Assembly: GCF_028867935.1 (NCBI RefSeq)
Contig: NZ_JAPQNS010000004.1
Coordinates: 1-64,000, forward strand
Direction of reading: 5' to 3'
Source of the DNA: Flavobacterium sp. SUN052
Lineage (GTDB): Bacteria; Bacteroidota; Bacteroidia; Flavobacteriales; Flavobacteriaceae
DNA length: 64,000 bases
A model generated the notes under the pieces. The model did not search any database and was not told the DNA's origin. It saw nothing but the letters and a program-made list of their open reading frames with translations. This document shows positions 26,956-34,042 of this stretch, in pieces; the stretch's first letter is position 1; every line of letters begins with the position of its first letter. The position numbers were made by a program, and so were the translations under genes.

Positions 26956-28002
26956 TTACCAGTTGGCCCGGCGAAGTTTGTCGGGGTTTACCAGTCGAAT
27001 ACCACCCGTTGTGGTTTGTTCAATTAATCCGTCCTGTTTAAACTCACTGAGCGTACGAATGAGCGACTCGGTAGCCGTACCGATTATTGCCGCCAGATCA
27101 TCGCGCGACAGTTGAATGATGGAGCTGGGTTGTTGGTCGTGCAGGCGTAGTAGGGTATCGGCTACCCGCCGACGGAGCGAACTGTAGGCCATACTCAACA
27201 GCTGGGTTTCGCGCTCCGCAATTCGGCCTGCCAACAATTTAACGAACTGATTACTAACCTCAGGATTGGCCAGTAATAACTGTCGGAAATCGGATTCAGG
27301 AATGTAAATCAGTTCTGAATCGTCCAGGGTCACGGCCGAGTCGGTGTAGTCGTTTCCTTCGAGCAGGGCGTAATAACCGAAAAAATCACCTGCGTTGTAC
27401 AAGCCCGTGATCAACTCCTTGCCGTCGGCGTTGCTGCGCACGGTTTTTACCTTGCCTGCTTTCAGAAAATAAAGCCGCGTGGGTTCATCTCCTTCTGAAT
27501 AAACAAACTGCTTTTTGCGAACGGCGTGGGCTTTACGATCGGCCGACAGACTTTGCAGATTCGCTACCTGCCGGGCATCATCGAGAAACTGATTGAGACC
27601 ATTTTGTTGGACATCGTAGTCGGCCTTCAGATGTTGAAACCGGTTGAGACGACCTTCGATGGCACTAAGCAGTTCCGATTCATCGAAAGGCTTAGTCAGG
27701 TAATCGTCGGCACCTAGTTCCATACCTTTTCGGAAGTCAGTGCGCTCGGTTTTAGCGGTCAGAAAAATGAAGGGAACGCCCGCCAGCATTGGGTTTTTGT
27801 TGAAAATGTGGAGAACGCCATATCCATCCAGCACCGGCATCATAATATCGCAAATAACCAGATCGGGCTTATCCTGAAGCGCTTTTTCTACGCCAACTTT
27901 ACCGTTCTCGGCTGTATGAACGGTGTAGCCAGTCAACTCAAGAATCTCGGCGGTATTCTCGCGGATAGCATCGTTATCTTCAATCAGCAGAATCGTTTTC
28001 AT
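26956..28002 (-). CDS. REC-cNMP-HTH_CRP response regulator
   Basis: 348 residues. REC domain (1-120): acidic EDND, phospho-acceptor Asp in LVICDIMMPVLDG, Thr in FLTAK and Lys in DDYLTKPFDES. A linker leads to a cyclic-nucleotide-binding-like β-barrel (FVYSEGDEPTRLYFLKAGKV) and a CRP-type winged helix (LSRDDLAAIIGTATESLIRTLSEFKQDGLIE). The recognition helix keeps the Glu-x3-Arg spacing that CRP and FNR use to read TGA/TCA. There is no FNR-type Cys cluster, so the signal probably arrives by phosphorylation from the adjacent PAS kinase, 58 bp upstream. It is the best candidate for binding the TGAY-N4-RTCA sites of this window. Confidence 0.87.
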   Translation of the reverse strand: MKTILLIEDNDAIRENTAEILELTGYTVHTAENGKVGVEKALQDKPDLVICDIMMPVLDGYGVLHIFNKNPMLAGVPFIFLTAKTERTDFRKGMELGADDYLTKPFDESELLSAIEGRLNRFQHLKADYDVQQNGLNQFLDDARQVANLQSLSADRKAHAVRKKQFVYSEGDEPTRLYFLKAGKVKTVRSNADGKELITGLYNAGDFFGYYALLEGNDYTDSAVTLDDSELIYIPESDFRQLLLANPEVSNQFVKLLAGRIAERETQLLSMAYSSLRRRVADTLLRLHDQQPSSIIQLSRDDLAAIIGTATESLIRTLSEFKQDGLIEQTTTGGIRLVNPDKLRRANW

Positions 28003-28060
28003 TGGTTAATTGAGTAGTAGTAGTGAAGATTCAACGACATACGGTTAATTGGGCAGCAAA

Positions 28061-29683
28061 TTACCTGCTGGCTGTATTACTTGTTCCTGAAGGCAATGTC
28101 AACGTGATGGTGGTTCCCTGCCCTAACTCACTTTGCAGCGATACCGTACCCTGCATCAGCTCCACATAGCGGCCCACAATATGCAGGCCGAGGCCGGTAC
28201 CTGGCACGTTGATGGCATTGTTGGCACGGAAAAACCGCTCGAACAGATGGTCCTGATCCGCCTTGGAAATGCCCATGCCCTGGTCGATAATGGCCAGCGA
28301 TAACTGATCATCGGCACACGTGCCTTTCACCAGCACCACTGAGCCCGGACCGGAATACTTTATGGCGTTGGAGAGCAGGTTGACCAGAATCTTGCGTAAT
28401 AAAGACGGGTCGAGCCAAACCGGTTTGGGACACAACAGGTCTGTTTGTATTGTTTGGTTGGGTTTCAACATACCCTGCATATCGGTCACCGTTTCGGCCA
28501 CCAAACCAGCCACATCCACTTCGGCGGGATGAGCCTCAATTTTTCCTTCTTCCAGTTTTCCTACGGATAAAAACTCTTCGAGAATGTCGTTGAGGTGATT
28601 TACCGTGACCCGAATGCGGTTGAGGTGTTTCTGCCGTTTATCCTGTTGATCGCTATTTGGGTATTTCTCAATCAGTGTAGCCGACGTCAGTACGGCGGTC
28701 AGGGGAGTACGAAACTCGTGCGAAGCCATCGACACGAAGCGGGATTTCAGTTCGCCCAACTCACGCTCGGCGGCCAGTGCACGGGCCAGTTCGTCTTTCG
28801 ACTGCTCCAACTGGTCGAGGGTGTTCATCAACGCATGGGTGCGGTCGGCCACTTTCTGCTCCAGATCAGCGTTGAGCCGTTCGATATGGTCGCGGTGAGC
28901 CAGCAATTGCTGTTCGGCTTCTTTTTTGAACGTAATATCGATGATGTAGGCTACCACGAACAACTCATTTTCCAGCTTGAAATAGCTCAGACTAATTTCG
29001 ACCGGAAATACGGAGCCGTCTTTGCGCTGGGCATGAAGATCGCGGTTGTGGCCCATAGACCGCACCTGCGGATTGGCGTTGAACGATTCCCGGAGTTTCT
29101 GATGATAACGACCTACACCGGTAGGTACCATCTGCTCAATCGTAAGCGTTGTTAGCTCGCCCGGTTTGTAGCCGAGTAGTTCATCGGCCTTCTGGTTAGC
29201 TGATACAATCTGCCCCTGCTCGTCGCAAACGATGATGCCAATAGTGGCATTAGAGAAAATGGCTTCATAGCGCCGGACACTGTATTCCAGCTCCCGTTCG
29301 GCCTGGTGTAGCCGCCCCTGATCGATAAGCCGGATGAGGGCGAACTGCTTTTCCTGGGTGGAAAACGTGTTGATAATCAACTGGCCCCAGAAAGTTTGCC
29401 CGTCCTGCCGCCTGATCTGCGTTGTTTCTTCGTGGTGGCCAGCCGATAAAATTCGCTCGATCAGACTGGCTCGGTGTTCGCCTTCCAGGGGTTCATGCCG
29501 GAGTGAGCGAGAGCGGATGGGGTCAGCAAGCAAAGCCGCTTCCGATGAAAACCCCAGCAGCCGGACCCCCGCCCGATTGACTCGTACAAATTGCTCGTTG
29601 ACCAGGTCGTAGATGCCAATAAAGTCGTCGCTGTTTTCGAATAGCAGGTCGGTTAAGTCATTCGAATACAAGTTGGGCAACAT
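28061..29683 (-). CDS. PAS-PAS sensor histidine kinase (soluble)
   Basis: 540 residues without a membrane span. Two PAS domains (about 11-125 and 140-262) are followed by a coiled coil, HisKA with FVSMASHEFRTPLTAVLTS, and HATPase with NLLSNAIKYSG, IDQGMGISKAD and GTGLGLHIVGRY. PAS2 is of the classic type (IIVCDEQGQIVSANQKADELLGY). A cytoplasmic redox, oxygen or haem ligand is possible, but no ligand residue is diagnostic. It is transcribed ahead of the REC-CRP regulator and so probably phosphorylates it. Confidence 0.87.
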   Translation of the reverse strand: MLPNLYSNDLTDLLFENSDDFIGIYDLVNEQFVRVNRAGVRLLGFSSEAALLADPIRSRSLRHEPLEGEHRASLIERILSAGHHEETTQIRRQDGQTFWGQLIINTFSTQEKQFALIRLIDQGRLHQAERELEYSVRRYEAIFSNATIGIIVCDEQGQIVSANQKADELLGYKPGELTTLTIEQMVPTGVGRYHQKLRESFNANPQVRSMGHNRDLHAQRKDGSVFPVEISLSYFKLENELFVVAYIIDITFKKEAEQQLLAHRDHIERLNADLEQKVADRTHALMNTLDQLEQSKDELARALAAERELGELKSRFVSMASHEFRTPLTAVLTSATLIEKYPNSDQQDKRQKHLNRIRVTVNHLNDILEEFLSVGKLEEGKIEAHPAEVDVAGLVAETVTDMQGMLKPNQTIQTDLLCPKPVWLDPSLLRKILVNLLSNAIKYSGPGSVVLVKGTCADDQLSLAIIDQGMGISKADQDHLFERFFRANNAINVPGTGLGLHIVGRYVELMQGTVSLQSELGQGTTITLTLPSGTSNTASR

Positions 29684-29755
29684 ATGGTACGAAAGTTACT
29701 ATCGGCTCTTACCGACGGGTTTAGTAGGTCAAATTAAACGAAAATTCGGCCCTTC

Positions 29756-29820
29756 GGATAATAATCAGGGGCCTTTCTGACAAACGTCAGTTTGGTTGCT
29801 TCGGCAAACGGCCATTTTTA
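29756..29820 (+). promoter_or_regulatory. Tandem FNR-like sites plus -7 element of the thioredoxin-fold gene
   Basis: GGAT-AATA-ATCA (29756-29767, one mismatch) and TGAC-AAAC-GTCA (29778-29789, perfect) are 22 bp apart. CATTTTTA at 29813-29820 lies exactly 23 bp after the proximal and 45 bp after the distal site. The region also lies upstream of the divergent histidine kinase gene. Confidence 0.6.
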
Positions 29821-29857
29821 CCACCATAATTTTAGGTGTCATTCCTGACCATTCATT

Positions 29858-30178
29858 ATGAGACTCGTCGAATCAAACCCGATACTGATCCCGGCCCGAA
29901 CGGCGGTTCTGCTCATTTTTATGCCTCCCGCTTCCGCCATCAATCAACAGCGGGACCACTTAAGAGACCTTGCCGACTCCTTGCAAACTCAACTCGGCAA
30001 TCAGATTCGGGTGCTTCGTATCGATCAGGCCATTCATCCCGAAGTGGTGCAAAGCTTCGCTATTACCCAAACACCCGCCTTCGTTCTGGTTCGGCAGGGT
30101 GTTGAAATCTGGCGTCAGGAAGGCCTGACTGATGACGTCACGCTGGCTGATGTAAAGCAACGCTTGCTGATGGAGTGA
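29858..30178 (+). CDS. Thioredoxin-fold protein lacking the CxxC motif
   Basis: 106 residues. The thioredoxin framework is visible: VLLIFMPPAS where the active site should be, IRVLRIDQAIHPEVVQSF and the cis-proline loop TQTPAFVLVRQGVEIW. The usual WCxxC is replaced by PPAS, so disulfide exchange is not possible; a binding or chaperone role is inferred. Start at ATG 29858. It is divergent from the kinase-regulator pair and preceded by two FNR-like sites, so probably a direct regulon member. Confidence 0.72.
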   Translation: MRLVESNPILIPARTAVLLIFMPPASAINQQRDHLRDLADSLQTQLGNQIRVLRIDQAIHPEVVQSFAITQTPAFVLVRQGVEIWRQEGLTDDVTLADVKQRLLME

Positions 30179-30190
30179 TGCGTAATTGAT

Positions 30191-30904
30191 CTATTTTGGG
30201 ACAACTCTTGCCTCTAGTTGCCCATGACAAACCGGAATGGAATCTTGCCCTGTTCGACTCATTGGCAGCCATCCGCTTACCCCCCTACTAATCAACAGTA
30301 AGCCCACCAGCACTGTAACAAACGGTAAGCTCCGGCTCAGGCGTTGCCGTGCGAAAGGGCTCAACCAGCTTAAAACCAGATTGATGCTAAGCATGGCCGG
30401 GAGCGTTCCCAACCCGAAGGCTAGCAGATAAGCTGCTCCGCCCAGGGGTGAAGGCATAACTAATGCACCTACCAGGGCTATATAAACGGAGCCGCAGGGC
30501 AGCAGACCATTCAAAAAGCCCAACCCGGCCAGATGGTGTAAGGTAGGTTGACGGAGCAACCGGGTTAAGGGAGCTGTCAGTCGGCGGGCAATGGGCGACG
30601 TTTGCATCCACGATGGAAACACCCGTGCCGAAACTGTCCAGACCAACAGCAGAATACCCGCGCCTATCGACACGGGTCGTTGCAAACCGGTAAGCAATAT
30701 GCCCTGACCGACGGTCCCCACAACCGCCCCCAGCAAACTATAAGCACTCAGCCGGCCAGCGTGGTACAAACCCCGCGCCAGACCGCGTTGGCCTACCGGA
30801 AACCGGCCGATTGGCAGCGCCATCGCCAGCGGACCGCACATGCCAATGCAGTGCAGGCTGCCAGCCAGGCCAGTCAGGAGGGCTGTTGTCCACCAAAAGT
30901 TCAT
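30191..30904 (-). CDS. SafE/DsbD-type membrane protein of the cbb3 cluster
   Basis: 237 residues, about six spans, starting MNFWWTTALLTGLAGSLHCIGMCGPLAMAL. The paired Cys in GSLHCIGMCGP is typical of the sulfite exporter TauE/SafE / DsbD transmembrane family that accompanies cbb3 oxidase genes and is thought to aid copper or redox supply. A second conserved block, GFLNGLLPCGSVYIAL, carries another Cys. Its ATG overlaps the ccoH stop (ATGA), so it is the last gene of the oxidase operon. Confidence 0.8.
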   Translation of the reverse strand: MNFWWTTALLTGLAGSLHCIGMCGPLAMALPIGRFPVGQRGLARGLYHAGRLSAYSLLGAVVGTVGQGILLTGLQRPVSIGAGILLLVWTVSARVFPSWMQTSPIARRLTAPLTRLLRQPTLHHLAGLGFLNGLLPCGSVYIALVGALVMPSPLGGAAYLLAFGLGTLPAMLSINLVLSWLSPFARQRLSRSLPFVTVLVGLLLISRGVSGWLPMSRTGQDSIPVCHGQLEARVVPK

Positions 30905-31332
30905 GGCAATAATAGTTCTCGCTCGGTGTAGAAATCGCGCTGCCCGTCGGACCAGCTAAGTTGCGCTCGCCATACGCCCTTCGGCCTGTTCTGCATTGAT
31001 ATGTTGCTCACAGCTGGCGTAGCCTTGGTTAATGCTTGCCGCACATCCTGTCGCCGGTCGGCGGGGCAGTAGAGCACCAGCGTACCGGTAGTCAGGTTGT
31101 TGGGCAAGGTCAGTTGAATCTGTTTCTGAGCTGTTTTAGCCTGGATAAACGTATCGGCATCGAATTGGCGGGCGTTGGACACCTTCTCAATGTGCTGCTG
31201 ATAAGCGATTTCGTCCTGGTAATAATCGTCGCGGACGAGGTCGATTTTTTCCCGACTCATCTGCACAACCATGGTGCCGATGAATCCGGCAAAGACGATA
31301 AACGTAAGTACAATGGCTTTTCCCCAGTTCAT
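30901..31332 (-). CDS. ccoH: CcoH/FixH cbb3 oxidase assembly protein
   Basis: About 143 residues from the ATG at 31332 (MNWGKAIVLTFIVFAGFIGT). One N-terminal span precedes the typical IDLVRDDYYQDEIAYQQHIE and a periplasmic β-domain ending KGVWRAQLSWSDG. It is needed for cbb3 assembly and stability. It lies 19 bp after ccoG and overlaps the SafE-like gene by four bases. A truncated homologue lies at 5362-5604. Confidence 0.85.
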   Translation of the reverse strand: MNWGKAIVLTFIVFAGFIGTMVVQMSREKIDLVRDDYYQDEIAYQQHIEKVSNARQFDADTFIQAKTAQKQIQLTLPNNLTTGTLVLYCPADRRQDVRQALTKATPAVSNISMQNRPKGVWRAQLSWSDGQRDFYTERELLLP

Positions 31333-31351
31333 GAGTGAGAGAGTGAAAGTT

Positions 31352-32860
31352 TTATTCTGGTCCAAGAAAACTGGTGTCGATCTGATCCATAACTTCGTCG
31401 CCCGACAAAATATCAAGCGTCAGGGGCGTGTTGGTCTGATGGATTGCCTTCTCGGGAAGAATGATAAAAAACATTGTTTTGAAGAGCTCGCCGGGGCGCG
31501 TTTGCGTCAGGGGCTGCACAAACCGAAGCTGGGCGTCGGGGTTGTTAAGTCGAAACCGGATGGGTAACACCCGGTACGTTTTGTTGATGACCTCCACCGA
31601 GTAGAGGTTTGCAATATGGCCATTTGCTTCACGCTGGAACAGCTGCCCTGGAGCCCGCAAAACGGTTACGTCGAGTGCTGGTCGGCTAACGAGCAGGAAA
31701 CCCAGCACCGATAGCAACGCCAACAGTACGCCCGTGTAGGCCACGATTCGAGTGGTGAACCGAAACGGCTGCCGGGTGTCAATACCCCGTTGCGAATCCA
31801 TCCGGATCAGACCCAGCGGCCGGTCAACTTTGGTCATTACTTCATCACACACATCCATACAGGCGGTGCAATTGATGCACTCCATTTGGGTACCGTTCCG
31901 AATGTCGATACCGGTTGGGCAAACGTGAATGCACAGTTTACAATCAATGCAATCGCCTTTGGGTGTGGCGTCAGGTCCCCCGACCCGGTTTGAAATAAGT
32001 ACAGGACGACTAGCGTGATTAGCTAAGTCTATTAGGTCAGGGGACCCGTTTACTGTCAGGTCAGGGGACCTGACAGCAGTTTCTCGTTGCTTTTTCCCGC
32101 GTGGCTCACCCCGGATGTAATCGTAGGCGACAATGAGCGAGTTTTTGTCGAGCATTACACTTTGTAAGCGCCCGTAGGGGCAAATGGTGGTGCAGACAAT
32201 TTCGCGGAGGTAAGCAAAAACAGCGTAAAAAACACCCGTGAACGCCAGAATTGCGATTAAACCGGCCAGATGATTGGCGGGATTGTCGACCATGATTGCC
32301 AGCAGTTGATCGCGACCAATCAGGTAAGCCAGAAAGGTATTACTGATCATAAACGAGATCAGCAGAAAAACGCCGTGTTTAGCTGTCTTTTTCAGGATTT
32401 TCTCCGTGGTCCAGGGACCCGCATCCAGGCGTTGTTTGGCCTTATAATCCCCTTCAATCAAGCTCTCGATTTTGCGGAAAACCATTTCCATAAAAATCGT
32501 TTGCGGACAGGCCCACCCACAGAATACCCGGCCGAAAACCACTGTAAACAGCGCAATGAACACCACGAAGGTTACTAAGCCGATGGCAACCAGGTAAAAA
32601 TCCTGGGGCCAGAACGTAACCCCGAAGAAGATAAACCGTCGTTCGAGAATGTTAAATAAAAACAGCGGGTGTCCGTCGATCCACAAAAAAGGACCGACGA
32701 ACAGAGCTGACAGCAACATCCAGGCTACAACATTCCGCCAGCGTGTGTACCAGCCGGAGGTGGCACGTGGGTACAGCCACTTCCGCCCACCCGTATCGTC
32801 CTGATTGGGTAAGTGCGACCGGAAATAGTCATCGACGGGTGTGGTCAGTTCGGTGTTCAT
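31352..32860 (-). CDS. ccoG: CcoG cbb3 oxidase accessory iron-sulfur protein
   Basis: 502 residues with about five membrane spans. It has GRVFCGWACPQTIFMEMVFR, CPYGRLQSVM, and two ferredoxin-type clusters, CIDCKLCIHVCPTG and CINCTACMDVC. CcoG is a cupric reductase that supplies Cu(I) for the CuB centre of cbb3 oxidase. A C-terminal Ig-like periplasmic domain follows. Just before the first cluster there is an unusual insertion of about 30 residues (RSPDL...NGSPDL...VGGPDAT) encoded by a palindromic repeat (31971-32076) that keeps the reading frame. Confidence 0.88.
   Translation of the reverse strand: MNTELTTPVDDYFRSHLPNQDDTGGRKWLYPRATSGWYTRWRNVVAWMLLSALFVGPFLWIDGHPLFLFNILERRFIFFGVTFWPQDFYLVAIGLVTFVVFIALFTVVFGRVFCGWACPQTIFMEMVFRKIESLIEGDYKAKQRLDAGPWTTEKILKKTAKHGVFLLISFMISNTFLAYLIGRDQLLAIMVDNPANHLAGLIAILAFTGVFYAVFAYLREIVCTTICPYGRLQSVMLDKNSLIVAYDYIRGEPRGKKQRETAVRSPDLTVNGSPDLIDLANHASRPVLISNRVGGPDATPKGDCIDCKLCIHVCPTGIDIRNGTQMECINCTACMDVCDEVMTKVDRPLGLIRMDSQRGIDTRQPFRFTTRIVAYTGVLLALLSVLGFLLVSRPALDVTVLRAPGQLFQREANGHIANLYSVEVINKTYRVLPIRFRLNNPDAQLRFVQPLTQTRPGELFKTMFFIILPEKAIHQTNTPLTLDILSGDEVMDQIDTSFLGPE
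31971..32076. repeat. Palindromic repeat element inserted in frame into ccoG
   Basis: CTGTCAGGTC (32053-32062) and GACCTGACAG (32067-32076) form a perfect hairpin with a 4-nt loop. AGGTCAGGGGACC occurs twice (about 32033 and 32058), and TCAGGTCCCC at 31971-31980 is the reverse complement of 32064-32073. The coded residues have no counterpart in typical CcoG, where the RGEPRGK segment is followed closely by the cluster. Confidence 0.6.
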
Positions 32861-32874
32861 AACGAGTGAGAGGA

Positions 32875-33720
32875 CTACCGCACGGCCACTTTATCGGCGG
32901 GCGGTGTTGCATTCGGAACTTCTTTATCGCCCTGCGGTTCTTTGGCGCCAGTGGGTTTGGTGCCTTGCAGCGACAGAATGAAGCTGGCAATCTGCTGCAC
33001 CTGAAGTGGGTTAAGCTGTTTCTTCCACGACATCATACCTTTTTCGGGGACTCCCTCGGTAATGGTGTGGAAGACCGACTTGACCGAGCCCCCATGCAGC
33101 CAGTATTCATCGGTCAGGTTGGGGCCAACACCGCCCTGTCCCTGCTGCCCATGACAGGCCACGCAGCTTTGCAGATACAGCGTTTTGCCCGCTTCGAGAG
33201 ATTTGGCATCGGTAGCCAATGCCACCGTGTTTTCGTTGATCGAGCCGGCTACTTTCTTGATGTAGGATTCCCGTTGTACTTCGGCAATGGCTACTTCCTG
33301 CTTGTACTCATCCAGTTGTAGTTCGCCAGCATCGAAAACGTGGAATATCAGCAGATACACGACACCGAAGGCAATAGTGCCGTAGAACAGGCCCATAAAC
33401 CAGGGTGGAGTGGGGTTGTCGAGTTCGTATATATCGTCGTAGGCGTGATCCATCATTAGCTCCTTTTCCTGGCTGAGCAAATGCAGGCCCGCCATCCGTT
33501 GCCAGAGCGTGCGCGAATCGGCTGGTTTGGCTGCGGCTTCTGGTCCCACTGCTTTACGCAGGATCATCAGCATGTTGAGGGCTAAAACCCCAATCAGAAC
33601 CATGCCGATCATCAGAATGATCGCTATGATGACCAGAAACAGTTCTTCCCCCGTTTGAAGCTGCCACAGAGATTTGGCAGGGTCGTTTGCTAAGTTTACT
33701 AGTAGTACATTCATAACCAT
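32875..33720 (-). CDS. ccoP: CcoP, cbb3 oxidase cytochrome c subunit
   Basis: About 281 residues. Two N-terminal spans (LFLVIIAIILMIGMVLIGVL; later WFMGLFYGTIAFGVVYLLIF) precede one mono-haem cytochrome c domain, CVACHGQQGQGGVGPNLTD, with the distal Met probably in KGMMSWKKQL. Many CcoP proteins have two haem domains; one is common in Bacteroidota. The ATG at 33720 overlaps the CcoQ stop as TGATG; an alternative ATG is at 33714. The C-terminus is a Pro/Ala/Lys tail. Confidence 0.86.
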   Translation of the reverse strand: MVMNVLLVNLANDPAKSLWQLQTGEELFLVIIAIILMIGMVLIGVLALNMLMILRKAVGPEAAAKPADSRTLWQRMAGLHLLSQEKELMMDHAYDDIYELDNPTPPWFMGLFYGTIAFGVVYLLIFHVFDAGELQLDEYKQEVAIAEVQRESYIKKVAGSINENTVALATDAKSLEAGKTLYLQSCVACHGQQGQGGVGPNLTDEYWLHGGSVKSVFHTITEGVPEKGMMSWKKQLNPLQVQQIASFILSLQGTKPTGAKEPQGDKEVPNATPPADKVAVR

Positions 33721-33899
33721 CAGAATAATTGATCGGTAGAAGAATCGTCGAGGGGTAATTGGCTCATTTGAGCCATGTGTTTTTTGTCGACCAGCCACAA
33801 GTACAGGCCAACCAGCACGAAAAAGGCGAAGAATGTCAGGAACGAACCAACCATGTACAGGTCAGCGCCGGGAATGCGGGATATGAATTGCTTGAACAT
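33720..33899 (-). CDS. ccoQ: CcoQ/FixQ small cbb3 subunit
   Basis: 59 residues from the ATG at 33899 (MFKQFISRIPGADLYMVGSF). One span (about residues 16-37, FLTFFAFFVLVGLYLWLVD) is followed by KKHMAQMSQLPLDD. Position between ccoN/O and ccoP, size and topology match CcoQ. The stop TGA shares its A with the next ATG (TGATG), so translation of ccoP is coupled. Confidence 0.8.
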   Translation of the reverse strand: MFKQFISRIPGADLYMVGSFLTFFAFFVLVGLYLWLVDKKHMAQMSQLPLDDSSTDQLF

Positions 33900-34042
33900 A
33901 ATTTTTGGGTCATTTGCTACGCGTCATTAAGCTGCGCAGTCATTAGATTGTCATTAGCTTCGCTGGTCGGCTGGTGCGGTCATTGATAGCAAAAACAAGT
34001 AATGACAATCAATGACCGCGAAGCCTAATGACAACTTTATGA

